Assembly: GCA_963931865.1 (NCBI GenBank)
Contig: OZ007505.1
Coordinates: forward strand, 15,342,034 to 15,406,033
DNA from: Axinella damicornis
Lineage: Eukaryota > Porifera > Demospongiae > Axinellida > Axinellidae
Length of the DNA: 64,000 bases
Direction of reading: 5' to 3'
The translations under genes were made by a program, and so were the position numbers. The notes under the pieces were generated by a model. That model saw nothing but the letters and a program-made list of their open reading frames with translations, was not told where the DNA came from and made no database searches. Below, one piece after another: positions 43,767 to 54,429 of the stretch. Each line of letters starts with the position of its first letter. Position 1 is the first letter of the stretch.

Positions 43767-45294
43767 CTTGATTAGTGGCCGCCCTTGAATAATAGCTGTG
43801 CCTCCAGACAGAGTGACCAACATAAATGTCAGTGGTGTGACATAAAAATCTGGCAGGACATTTGGTTGACAGGTGGCAGTAATCTAAACACACCACTAGC
43901 GGTCCTTTTCAGTGCTGTGGAGCGACTACAGGTGGTCACCTTGTCATTTTCAGCACATGGACCAATGTTCGCTATATATGGCATCTATCAGCTCACCCTC
44001 TGCATCAATTGTCTCATCGTTAGTCAGCTAAGAAGTGGCTTCTGACTAAAAGAAAGAAGCTATGCTGCTGACTTCCAGCAATGAAGCAAGTGAAAGAGAC
44101 TTGGCCAGCTACCGTATTTCTGCGATCAAACGCCGCACTCAATTAGTGGCCGCCCTCGAATAATAGCCGCACCTCCAGAAGGGCTGAACGAAATAAACGC
44201 CGCCCTTGTTTAGTAGCCGCGGCTAGTATTCGAACGGTTGGCGATCGCTTTGTCTAGCCCTCGAGGACCATGACTGTTTCGCTGTGAGCGTGAAGAGAGG
44301 AGAACTGATTGTTAGTCATAATCCCCGAGAGCTGTCTAAGCGTTTGGCGTTTTCTGTGGACGAGGCACGGGGGGCGAGCGACGTGTGACCGGCGAAATCT
44401 TTCGTGACAGTAATGGCTTTGGCGTTTCCTACCGTTTTGTCGGGATGCCCAGGGCTGAAACAAAACAACTTCTTTGTGCATACACGGTGCTCCAATCCGT
44501 TTCCTCGCTTCGAGTTTAATAAACGCCGCCTTCGATTAGTGGCCGCCCTTGAATAATAGCTGTGCCTCCAGACAGAGTGACCAACATAAATGTCAGTGGT
44601 GTGACATAAAAATCTGGCAGGACATTTGGTTGACAGGTGGCAGTAATCTAAACACACCACTAGCGGTCCTTTTCAGTGCTGTGGAGCGACTACAGGTGGT
44701 CACCTTGTCATTTTCAGCACATGGACCAATGTTCGCTATATATGGCATCTATCAGCTCACCCTCTGCATCAATTGTCTCATCGTTAGTCAGCTAAGAAGT
44801 GGCTTCTGACTAAAAGAAAGAAGCTATGCTGCTGACTTCCAGCAATGAAGCAAGTGAAAGAGACTTGGCCAGCTACCGTATTTCTGCGATCAAACGCCGC
44901 ACTCAATTAGTGGCCGCCCTCGAATAATAGCCGCACCTCCAGAAGGGCTGAACAAAATAAACGCCGCCCTTGTTTAGTAGCCGCGGCTAGTATTCGAACG
45001 GTTGGCGATCGCTTTGTCTAGCCCTCGAGGACCATGACTGTTTCGCTGTGAGCGTGAAGAGAGGAGAACTGATTGTTAGTCATAATCCCCGAGAGCTGTC
45101 TAAGCGTTTGGCGTTTTCTGTGGACGAGGCACGGGGGGCGAGCGACGTGTGACCGGCGAAATCTTTCGTGACAGTAATGGCTTTGGCGTTTCCTACCGTT
45201 TTGTCGGGATGCCCAGGGCTGAAACAAAACAACTTCTTTGTGCATACACGGTGCTCCAATCCGTTTCCTCGCTTCGAGTTTAATAAACGCCGCC
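43767..45294. repeat. Near-identical 764 bp tandem duplication
   Basis: Sequence from GGCCGCCCTTGAATAATAGC (43778) repeats at 44542 with an offset of exactly 764 bp through TAATAAACGCCGCC. I noticed only one base difference (GAACGAAATAAACG against GAACAAAATAAACG). Each unit contains a CCGTATTTCTGCG terminus (44112 and 44876) and identical short frames on both strands. It is either a very recent duplication or an assembly effect. Confidence 0.9.
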
Positions 45295-45383
45295 TTCGAT
45301 TAGTGGCCGCCCTCGAATAGTAGCCGCAGTAAATCGCGTGATGAAATAAATAGTAGCCGCGGCGTTTGATCGCGGAAATACGG
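44112..45383. mobile_element. CCGTATTTCTGCGATCAAACGCC MITE
   Basis: Left termini CCGTATTTCTGCGATCAAAC occur after TA (44110-44111, and again at 44874). The complementary right end GTTTGATCGCGGAAATACGG finishes at 45383 before TA. The interior has many TAGTGGCCGCC and AATAATAGCCGC motifs in both orientations. The tandem duplication makes it ambiguous which left end is original; the shorter version is 44876-45383. Confidence 0.75.
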
Positions 45384-45457
45384 TAATTCTATAGGTGTGG
45401 CCTAGAGCTTAAATCTACTCTGCAGCACCATTGAGTTGCAACAAGGCTGGTACGTAC

Positions 45458-46064
45458 TAGCCTCGTTCCCAGGCTCTTGTTCTCGGAAGGGAGAAGAGAG
45501 CCTGGTAGTATTGGGGGGGGGGGGGGGGGGGGGTTAAACTGTGGTATTCCGCCGCGAGGATTCTCGCAGAACCAATCAGATTGCAGAACGAAAACACGTG
45601 AACTTGTGACTATTTTGTAGGCGTGTTTACCTTCACTAGTACTAACGCACAAATTGTAGACTCAGAAATGATCATCATGGACGAAGTACCCCTCAATGGT
45701 TGGTAAAAGGCAGATGACAGGTGTGTGAGACGACCACTGGTCTTACAGCGCTGTTCACTTCGGTTTGTTTGCGAGATCAGCTCTGTCGCCGCTTACGGGA
45801 TTGACGGTTCGCACGGTGAGTTGTCCACTTTACTTGTAAGAAGTGTCTCGGATCTCTACAAAGCCAGGGATGCCTTGAGAATGAAGAGTAATATTTCGAA
45901 TAGTGTGTGACTGATTTGTAACTCACGCGACATTTACCACAAAAGTAGGCGTGTCCTTTGTTTATCACATGAATGATGACGCGCCGGAAGTCAACAGTTT
46001 GACCCCCCCAATGTTACCAGGCTCTCTTCTCCCTTCAGAAAACGAGAGCCTGGGAACGAGGCTA
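45458..46064. mobile_element. Mutator-like MITE, GCCTCGTTCCCAGGC family, with expanded G tract
   Basis: The 607 bp unit begins TAGCCTCGTTCCCAGGCTC and ends with the complement GAGCCTGGGAACGAGGCTA. Terminal repeats are about 65 bp. Flanks GGTACGTAC and GGTAGCTAC look like a 9 bp duplication with two changes. In the left repeat a G run of about 22 (45513-45534) stands where the right repeat has only seven C. The interior includes GC-rich short frames without known motifs. Confidence 0.8.
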
Positions 46065-46695
46065 GGTAGCTACATACTTGGTGAAGGGGGTACTTGGCGA
46101 AGGGGATACACAGCAAAGCTTTAACTGTCATCCCCTTCGTGACTACATTTGGTGATTCAAAGTCAACCCGCTACGTCCAAACTCCGATGTCAGCACTGTA
46201 GACGCACTATCCACTCACTGTCGCAACATTGGCACCTTATGGACCTCGCTAGTAGCATGGTCATTGATAGCACATTGCTCACTTTCTGACACCAGAGATC
46301 TAGACACTCAAGCTTGAGAAGTTCCTAAGCAGCTCGACACTGCTTCGGTACTTTTACACACAGTGCAGTAGAGAGACATCACGTGGTACTTATCTCGCTC
46401 AAGTTTGCAGCAAAGCTAGGATAGTGTTTCACTAGGTACACGCCACACTTCTTCGAAGGTCCAGCCTTGCTTGTGTTTTCATCCGCAAATGGATGGACAA
46501 TGTGCGGACTTTAGTCCGATGACCGACTGTTATAATTTGGTCTGGTCTTGTAGCAAGTCAAGGACAAGGCCGGCAGAAATTAGTTACTACCCCCTCCACT
46601 TGCACAAGGATTCTACCTCAACCACAACATTGCCATAGCTTTATACCAAGCAGTACCCAAACGGTAGGTGCTGCAATGACAACAAAGAGAGCAAT

Positions 46696-46749
<54 letters not shown>

Positions 46750-47759
46750 TGAGCAACGGCAACAAAGAGAGCAAAGATGTTAACCCTGTGACATGAATGG
46801 AAGAGTCACTGTGATGTATTTGTTGACAAGTGAACTTGAGATTGCAGGACATGCATGAGGTTGCACCTGGTCAAATCAACACCTACATAGGACACAATGC
46901 ATGTGCTTGCATGTTTAACAACAGTGTGAATGAATGGGTCTAACCAAGGCTGTCTGTTTGTGAGGCACTCTCACAGGTGTCTTTTAATGTCTGCTGACAA
47001 ATGGATTAAACAACAGTAAGCATTTCATACCAACCAACTTCCCAATTAGAGTGCCTGCCTTCAGGTGGTAGCCCACGTGCACGAGAGGCAACTACAGTAC
47101 TGTTGGGAGACTGTGTCCCTTTCCATTCCTCAACCTCCACCATCACAAGGGAATTTGTCAATTATGATTATAGGTGGGAGTGCGTAAGCCAATCTGAGAA
47201 TGTTTTGCATCAAAACCTGCTATAACATCATCAGTAGGTTAATTGTGAGAGGATATAGCTACAACTGCTAAGCCACAGCTCAGTAGCTATACTCATTAGC
47301 TTGGCTGTCCAGGTAACTGATCAGTGAAAAGGTTGCACTCACACAGTCTTTGTTGCCGTGCGGTAGTGCCCAACGCTGTAGCCTTTGAAGAGGTACTAGA
47401 CTCGTGAGTGGTCTCTGTCCATGCTGTAGCCATCAACGGTTCATGATTCGTGCCTCTAGACAACTCGTTGAGTGACATTTAGCTTTGTTGTTGAGCGAGC
47501 ACGTGTAAATTTGTCATGATGCAAGGAACTTTCAATTATTTGCAAAAGCGTTTTATTTATGGTACGAGTACGCATACAGACACGATTACGTTTTACATGT
47601 CTGTGTGGGACTTGCTCAGGCTCGCCACAATAATGCAAAGAGATAGAAATACCAATGGAGTTATGAGTTGAGACAGAACACTCAAGTCATGGTCCCAATT
47701 AATATCCACATAGATGGTACTGTACACTTTAACTCTGACAGTTGGAGTTACTGGATTAT
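46065..47759. other. Intergenic region with GA microsatellite
   Basis: A (GA)23 tract lies at 46701-46746, flanked by a short direct repeat of GGCAACAAAGAGAGCAA at both sides. AAGGGG(G/A)TAC is repeated at 46080-46110. No convincing exon was found; a short + strand frame at 47742-47933 belongs to the dispersed repeat that follows. Confidence 0.45.
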
Positions 47760-48490
47760 AAGACCCCATGCACTATGTACACAGAGACCAAAACAAAAAG
47801 GTGTCTAATGTCCATCAAAGATGACAATGTACGTACACACAAAATGGTGGTACACACAAAAATGCTGGTCCAAATGTACAGCAACACCCCAATGGCAGTC
47901 TGTAGCCCAATCACAGACTCATGGACCATCTAGTGGTGACAGAAACCATCTAGTTGCCATACCAGTTAATTTACACTTGCTCTCTTTACACTAGACCGAT
48001 TAACACTAGAGTCCTTAGTCTCCCCTTCCCCACTAGAGTCCTTAGTCTCCCCTTCCCCACCGTAACAGAATTACCTCATCTACACCTTCACTTACAACGG
48101 CAAACCTGAATAGCTGGCCAGAGATGCCTGCACACATCAAAGGTTCCCACAGCTATCCTCAGAAACCCCTGCTCACTATGCCCAGTGAAGGCCTCGTGCA
48201 GCTATTCCAGATCAAAGCATATATTCCAGATCAAAGCATACCAAAATGGCCGTAGTAGGCAGAACCAGAATATCAAGAATCAGAATCAGAATAGGCACTG
48301 GGATGTGCATGAATAAACAGCCAAGTGAGTGTTAGCACACAACAGCTATGGGAAACACACCAGGCTTCCATAACAGAACTCCACCACCAAAGAGCAAAAT
48401 GGGATCTCTCACTGACCTGGTGGTCACACTTCCGCATTACCAGTGTAATCAGCGGCTCTATAAATACATTTTTAAGTGAGAATTACGTAA
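47760..48490 (+). repeat. Dispersed repeat, copy 1 of a pair
   Basis: It shares long near-identical stretches with 60390-61075. Landmarks are AGTCTCCCCTTCCC, GAATTACCTCATCTACACC, TGGCCAGAGATGCCTGCAC, GAATATCAAGAATCAGAATC and GAATAAACAGCCAAGTGAG. A short internal duplication (CTAGAGTCCTTAGTCTCCCC twice) is present only in this copy. No coding capacity is evident. Confidence 0.8.
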
Positions 48491-49107
48491 TGAATGCTAT
48501 CATGCTTTCATACTGAGTATACGTATGTAACAAGATATGCTGAAAGCCCATCTTACAAGAACAGTTTGATGCTCCACATTCTGTGTACCTTTAGTGATTG
48601 CCAAATGCAAACTAAGTATCCACTCCAGTTGATGCTTCTCACATTGATCTTGCAATATGGAATCGTCAGTTTCATCATGGCAAAGTTCACTGCAAATGGC
48701 TAGAAGTGTTTTCTTTATGATCAAACTCAGAGAACTGCAGTTAGGACAAAATTATGACTTGGGCCATACTCTGGTATCCAATGACTGTTACACCTACATA
48801 TTCAGCATCATGGAAGTGGAAAGAGGTCATCATCCACTAATGTTTGGATAGAGTAATGGCATGGTATAGCGTGTGACCATGTAGCAGCACCCAAATATCA
48901 GCACGCCAGACTCTGAAGTCAAGAAGGCTCGTCTAGCTGCCTCAAGATGTGCTGAACCAAGTCTGAGGTAGTTGTAGCCATCCATCGTGAACAATTAACC
49001 TTGAATCTGTTCACCTGATACTAGTCTACAAGGCCTTGGATAAGTAACCGGATCTCATAATTTTGTGGAAAAGATATCATTGCAAACTAAACCACTTACT
49101 CTCATTA
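48491..49107. other. Intergenic, no gene seen
   Basis: Overlapping open frames of about 65-75 codons occur on both strands (48494-48851), but none shows a domain or consistent splice signals. Confidence 0.3.
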
Positions 49108-49190
49108 GCCTCATTCCCAGGCCTTCTATGCCTCCTGTTTTGGTCACTTGCAGTATGAAAAAACGGCGGGAGAAGGCCTGGGGAATCTTA
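49108..49190. repeat. Short hairpin of the GCCTCGTTCCCAGGC family
   Basis: TAGCCTCATTCCCAGGCCTTC is followed about 45 bp later by GAGAAGGCCTGGGGAATC. This minimal form has little interior, like those at 49503-49590 and 49710-49792. Confidence 0.65.
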
Positions 49191-49487
49191 GTACATGATC
49201 CACACCATATCCTACGTCACGGATTCTAGACGCAATGGCTTATTTACATTCCAATCTACAGCCACAGAGAAGCTAGAAAACTGAAACAAGTTTCAGAGAA
49301 GAGGTAGGTCCTACGTGTAAAACATAGCAGGGGTGAAACTCCAAATAGTGCTGTCTTTTCGCTCCACGAGAAGATACAACTCTCAGTTGGTGCTTGTCCC
49401 ATCTTCGTAGCTAGTGCAGAATGCAAGATCGGTCTCACACATGACTTGACTGTTGATATGAGGCGTGATGACGTATGATGGTTGTGC

Positions 49488-49888
49488 CGCATGCAGATCA
49501 ACGTGATACGATTCCCCAGGCCTTCTCCCTCTGTTTTTGCATACTGCAAGCAATCAAAAACCCGAGGTGTAGAAGGCCTGGGAACGAGGCCTACTCTCCT
49601 CACTCCAGAAAGGGCACAATCCAGTGTGAGCGTCCACAATTGCCAGCTTAATTAACAATGCAATATCACCTATTGAGATGATTAATCGCATGCAGATCAA
49701 CGTGATAAGATTCCCAAGGCCTTCTCCCTCTGTTTTTGCATACTGCAAGCAATCAAAAACCCGAGGTGTAGAAGGCCTGGGAACGAGGCTAACTCTCCTC
49801 ACTCCAGAAAGGGCACAATCCAGTGTGAGCGTCCACAATTGCCAGCTTAATTAACAATGCAATATCAGCTATTGAGATGATTAATCAC
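49488..49888. repeat. 199 bp tandem duplication containing the short hairpin
   Basis: Two adjacent copies run from GCATGCAGATCAACGTGATA through the hairpin (AGGCCTTCTCCCTCTG ... GTAGAAGGCCTGGGAACGAG) to CAATATCA(C/G)CTATTGAGATG. They differ at a few positions. A long G run follows at 49917-49950. Confidence 0.85.
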
Positions 49889-49915
49889 TTCCCATACCCA
49901 ATGATGAATTGGCTA

Positions 49916-49916
<1 letters not shown>

Positions 49917-49950
<34 letters not shown>
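49917..49950. repeat. Poly-G tract, 34 bp
   Basis: An uninterrupted run of G follows GGCTAC and precedes CGGACGAG. It generates a spurious Gly-rich frame. The true length is likely to vary or be misassembled. Confidence 0.95.
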
Positions 49951-50633
49951 CGGACGAGTTACACATGTTCAGCGTCAAGGATCAAAGTGGCAAGGACTTT
50001 TCATACACTCATTGTTCAAGTTATCATGCAAAATTTGTTGTCTGACTCATTCAATGCAAAAGGTGGTGACTAAAAATCATGTAGGGTCACTGCAGAGTGT
50101 CTGGAGGACACATCCAGAGTATAACTCATCTTTTCTGAGGATGAAGTCAGCAAAATTCTCTAGTCCTCATGTAGTCATTAAGTATCTCACACATGCACAC
50201 GTGAAGCGGAGGTATGTAAAGCATGCCTTTGCATCTGTCTGTCTGTCTGCAAAAAAATCCTTCTAACCTCCAATCAGAACAGTCTGTTGAAGTAACCAGT
50301 CCTTTGTTAATGTATGTGTATTTGTCTTGTGCTAAAGATACCTCTTTGGTTGCCAAAATCTTCTCTTTCAGTCGGCCTTGTTATTAAGTGAAAACTGGAA
50401 GCTTATGCTGCGCCCATTAGACCATGTGCATGTAGTGACTAAATAGAAGACACAATGTGGGGAGGAGTGTCTACATGATAACAACCTTCACCCGATAAAG
50501 CATTGTCAGAATCTCGTATCAGGAAAACAGAGGTTTCCAAACATTCTAGTCTCTGAACTCCAAGAAGGCTCCCCTCAGCTTCTTAATTACAACACCCATT
50601 ATCTCACCACTGTGCTGGTACCGGCACCAATAG
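49951..50633. other. Intergenic, no gene seen
   Basis: No domain or splice-supported frame was found. CTGTCTGTCTG occurs at 50238. The segment ends at the left terminus of the next MITE. Confidence 0.3.
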
Positions 50634-51210
50634 TAGCCTCGTACCCAGGCCTCGCCCTGCCTGGTATCCACTGGTAGCACATTCGCGTAATTATCCAAGA
50701 CAAAGGGGGAGGGGCATATGACGCAGGACATGGCCACGTGCCGATGTTGTGACGCTAGATTGATTGAGCCGGGATATCACCAGAACTACACGACAACTAG
50801 CGCTATATATACTACCTTGGATTGCTAGCAACTCTTGCTAACTTACAGTCCATGACGAATGGTAATCCTTCGTGTCACACAGATGTTTCAAACTCGGTCG
50901 GTGAGTCGTGTAAAATCGACTTTCTTTGTGCAAACGGCCGAAATGGGGAGGCTGCTACCTGTTCCGGCTGGAGACACGTACAGGAGTACTTAGCCACTAA
51001 GGTCATAGGAGAGCGCTCAATCGTCAAACTCCGTTGTTGCTCAGGAAAGCTGCATGGACCAAATAGCGGTAGTACACGATATTGACATCGTGGTTTTATG
51101 GATGTAACAGTTCATGGTAGATTTTTTTTCTGGGAAATTAATCACATGCACAAACAGTGGATACCAGGCCCTTTCTTTCTCGGGTGGGGCGGGGCCTGGG
51201 TATGAGGCTA
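50634..51210. mobile_element. MITE of the GCCTCGTTCCCAGGC family carrying a coding-like segment
   Basis: It begins TAGCCTCGTACCCAGGCC and ends GGCCTGGGTATGAGGCTA, with inner arms TGGTATCCACTG and CAGTGGATACCAGG. Flanking 9-mers CACCAATAG and GACCGATAC agree at six of nine positions, so any target duplication is degraded. The 577 bp interior contains a TATA-like box and an open frame (next entry). Confidence 0.7.
50852..51085 (+). CDS. Short open frame inside a MITE, 77 aa
   Basis: An ATG at 50852 lies 40 bp downstream of a TATATATA sequence (50804-50812). The peptide starts MTNGNPSCHTDVSNSVGESC and includes CANGRNGEAATCSGWRHVQE, with six or more cysteines. A donor-like CGGTCG|GTGAGT lies at 50900, so it could be a truncated first exon captured by the element. 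No known domain is recognised. It may be non-functional. Confidence 0.25.
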   Translation: MTNGNPSCHTDVSNSVGESCKIDFLCANGRNGEAATCSGWRHVQEYLATKVIGERSIVKLRCCSGKLHGPNSGSTRY

Positions 51211-51218
51211 GACCGATA

Positions 51219-51751
51219 CCGTAGAGACTGGTTAATAGGCGCATGCGCTTATCGCATGCAGCAGCAAGAAAGTATGCGCTTATTATGAGTATACGCTTAT
51301 TAGCGGCAACGGATACCGATCATGGCAAGCTGACAAAGATACTATGAGTGATGTCATCATATCTACAAGTGAGTGCGGTCCCATACAGCATGTCAGTGGC
51401 GAGATTCTTCGCCCCACTAATCGTCGCAGGAAGGGTCTGGGCCACGCGAGACTAGGCTGCGCCGTCGACGTCCATTTTGCCAGTGTGTGCCTTGCGAACG
51501 CACGGTATTAGGCTACGTCCCTCGAGAGTGGTCACGTAAGTGTTCGCTATCCAGCGTAGCTTTGAGAGTGCCGGGTGCTTCTGCACAATCTGTCATAGTG
51601 TCTCGCTAACTCGTAAAGCAAAAATCGACACGTCAGCATTTTTTTAGGCGTATGCGCTAATTAAATGATACGTAAAGACAAGAAGGAAGTATGCGCTTAT
51701 TTAAAATTATGCGCTTAATAGCTGCATGCGCCTATTAACTGGTCTCTACGG
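51219..51751. mobile_element. CCGTAGAGACTGG MITE, short copy
   Basis: The 533 bp unit has ends CCGTAGAGACTGGTTAATAG and CTATTAACTGGTCTCTACGG, flanked by TA (51217-51218 and 51752-51753). Motifs TATGCGCTTATT recur in both orientations. It serves as the empty-site reference for the insertion found in the 2288-3458 copy. A SplI-like GC-rich insert at 51420-51470 (GGTCTGGGCCACGCG) is private to this copy. Confidence 0.85.
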
Positions 51752-51753
51752 TA

Positions 51754-52187
51754 GTAATACTGATATTGGATCATTCTACTCGCATTCCACATTCTCCATT
51801 GTACTGCATGTTGAATTACATTTACATGTACGATCAAGGCACATGATCCATACAGAAAACCAAGGCTGTGACAACCATGTGTACATACATGCAACCATGT
51901 TGCATATGGTTGCAACAGAGCACATAGAAAGTAAGGTTGTCATGGTCATGCTTGCATAAACGTATTGTAACTTCTATCAAAAGCATAGTGTTCCACAAAC
52001 AACATTTTCCATTTTCGAACAAGAAACAATACTCGAAATCTTGCTTCAGGAACTTGCTTTTGATCAACTACTTTGACACTGATTTTAGTGAAATGAATAC
52101 TATAGGAAATGTACGTACTTGTCAAAACGACATCAATGCCCAGATAGAGATACCTTACAAAGTACAAGTCTACGTGCATACAATATC
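51754..52187. other. Intergenic, no gene seen
   Basis: AT-rich sequence with short frames on both strands lacking recognisable domains. It ends with the target site TACAATATC (52179-52187) of the next element. Confidence 0.35.
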
Positions 52188-52838
52188 GGCCGTGGTGAAA
52201 ACCCGGACCGGACCGACCGGAAGTAGTTAATTAGTGCTTCCACGTGTACAGAAAATAGTTTACTTTAAATCGTGAAGTAGCCATCGCAGCATTGCCTCGT
52301 GCAGGAAGTCAGAGAACAGTTTAATCTCGCGAGATGATTGATTTGCACAGAATTTTGAAGCCACGAAGCGTTAGCGAGGTACCCACGCGGGTCCAAGTCG
52401 GCTGGTAGTGGCGAGAGGCTGGCTCGCGACACTAGCAACGACCCGGAATTTGAGGATGACTTGAAGGAGGCAACCAGGCATTTGTTGGCGATTCACGGTT
52501 GCTATAGGTAAGTCAGAGAGCTGAACCAAGCGAGTGTGAGCAATCTATACTACAAAAGCATTGAGTACTAGGTATTCTAGGCCTACTGTCCGTGAGACTC
52601 GCCTCCTGCTCTGCTATAAGCTTGACATAAACGCAACGCAAAGTACAAATGCAGTAGCAATACAGACACTGACAGTACCTCTGCTGAAGCTACTTCGGGT
52701 CCCACGAAACTCCTCCAGCAGTTGCCTGTAAGTGGTAGCCTACATGGTTATTAGCTTGCGCAGCGAAGTCGTTATACAACTATCTCACTTCTGGTCGGTC
52801 CGGTTTTGTCCGGTCCGGTCCGGGTTTTCACCACGGCC
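52188..52838. mobile_element. Mutator-like element with an exon-like cargo
   Basis: The 651 bp unit has ends GGCCGTGGTGAAAACCCGG and CCGGGTTTTCACCACGGCC. Exact 9 bp duplications of TACAATATC flank it (52179-52187 and 52839-52847). CCGGACCGG repeats lie inside both ends. A GC-rich interior (52359-52507) has a coding-like frame ending at a splice donor. No transposase is present. Confidence 0.88.
52359..52507 (+). CDS. Exon-like segment carried in a Mutator-like element
   Basis: The frame reads SHEALARYPRGSKSAGSGER then LARDTSNDPEFEDDLKEATR and HLLAIHGCYR, ending at the donor TATAG|GTAAGT (52507). An in-frame TGA lies just upstream, so an acceptor would be needed. The acidic-to-basic mixed composition looks like genuine protein and not repeat sequence. 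It is likely a fragment of a host gene captured by the element. The family is not recognised. Confidence 0.3.
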
Positions 52839-53029
52839 TACAATATCTACATAGTTCACCATTAGTCAGAGTCATGGTCAGAAACAAAGGGGTAATCAGA
52901 ATCATGTGCATCCTCTTCTTCCGTTCTGCTCTTGTAGGATGTAAATAGGCTGCTGCTATCTGTTAGCTAGGAAGAGCGAAATGATCCCTTGTCCATAATA
53001 ATTATAGAGTGGGGGTTCTGGGATTACCC

Positions 53030-53570
53030 TCCCGGTACCTTGGGTGGGTGAGGTCTATCAGGGCCCTGTGTGGGCGGTCCCCAGTAAATCCCGTCGAGTA
53101 CCTCGGTACCACGAAGAGGAGGAGGAGTGTGTGAGAGTGCCATATACTCACTTGGCGGTAAGAGTGAGTTAAAAGGGGTTTAACTAGGTACAAGTTAATG
53201 AATGAATGATGGTGGATGTTAGGGGCATTGCGCGGATGGTTGTCAACATGCATGTCTCTAACCCAGCCTTTTGGTTGGTGTTCTCCCTTCTCCCTTCTCC
53301 TTTCTCCCTCCAATCTAGTACAGGATGTGACAAGTCCAGGTGGGGGAGGTCCGTCAGGGGCCAGTTTGGGCGGTCCCTTGTAAATTCCCTCAAGTACCCC
53401 GGTACCATGAACAAGCTCAACCCCTCCCCCAATGGGCTAACTTCACGGGGGTATTGTTCAAGCTTCTTGGGAAGGGGCTGAGCAGGTACAGCCACCTGGA
53501 CATCCGCCAAACCCTCAGAATGGGAGGGATGTGTGAGAGTGCTACTTGCTTGGCTTATACTAAGTGAGTT
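53030..53570. repeat. Diverged direct repeat of about 330 bp spacing
   Basis: GGTGGGTGAGGTCTATCAGGG, GTGGGCGGTCCCCAGTAAAT and GTACCTCGGTACCACGAA (53041-53115) have counterparts GGGGGAGGTCCGTCAGGGG, TTTGGGCGGTCCCTTGTAAA and GTACCCCGGTACCATGAA (53341-53410). Both end near GTGTGTGAGAGTGC. The - strand frames through it are low-complexity, and I see no gene. Confidence 0.6.
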
Positions 53571-54429
53571 AAGTGAAGGCAACACCTGACCCCCATGAAT
53601 TTTCATCTGGACTTTGCACCTACTCCAGCGGTATATATAAAATCACAGAAAGAAGCCATTATTATGGTTTGCCACAGATACATTATATGCCACAGAATGG
53701 CATTGCGGCTGTTGAAATCTGGATTCTGTCCACATACATGTGTGGGCAAATCGTTTACTGTAGCTGAAGTGCATTCTCAGTAGTTTACAAGTAGTCTACT
53801 TCAACAAAATTGACATCGTTTGAAAGCTCCAGTGGAGTGGATTCCAAATAAGCCATCAAGTGGGAACTGCCCTGGGTTACAGGCAAAGAAAACACATAGC
53901 AGTTAGTTGAAAAGCGTTGATGGTCCATCCACCCAGTTGTGTATGTACGTACATGCCATCACTGATTAGAGTATTCGGTGAGGTGAGGTAAATGATCTCA
54001 CCTTACAGTGAGTCAACCAACACACATATATTGGTCACAGTGGGAGAGTTTACATATGAGTGGGAAAATGCTGTTGGCGACTCTGTGTCCTGGTAACTGC
54101 TTGTCCCTCGGTCCATGAGGAAGCTGCTATTCACACAGCTACACTCTCATCCTACAGCAGGGCTTTTTGGGGTTACAAAACATTAGCTCGTGTCCTTGAG
54201 TGATTCTATTGGCGCCGGCATGTATCGTGAGTGCAGTCTTCGACTCTGGCAGAGAGGTAGCTACTACTCACAGTTCACAGCGCACTTGAGACAGATTGAC
54301 AGACCAGTTGCATTAAGTCTGATTAGAGCCATCCTAGTCAGAGGATACTGCATTTTATGGGCAATCAAGGGTGATACGTATAATGGTGGTCAAACCAGGA
54401 TGACCAGATGATACAGGTTTGGGAAAACA

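Noticed and set aside
43785..45245. Identical paired frames of 86 and 75 codons
   Set aside because: They are identical only because of the 764 bp tandem duplication. They lie in MITE sequence and contain no recognisable domain.
46613..46852. Ser/Leu-repeat frame
   Set aside because: Translation of the GA microsatellite.
49877..50266. 129-codon frame with a long Gly run
   Set aside because: The Gly run is the 34 bp poly-G tract and the rest has no domain or splice context.
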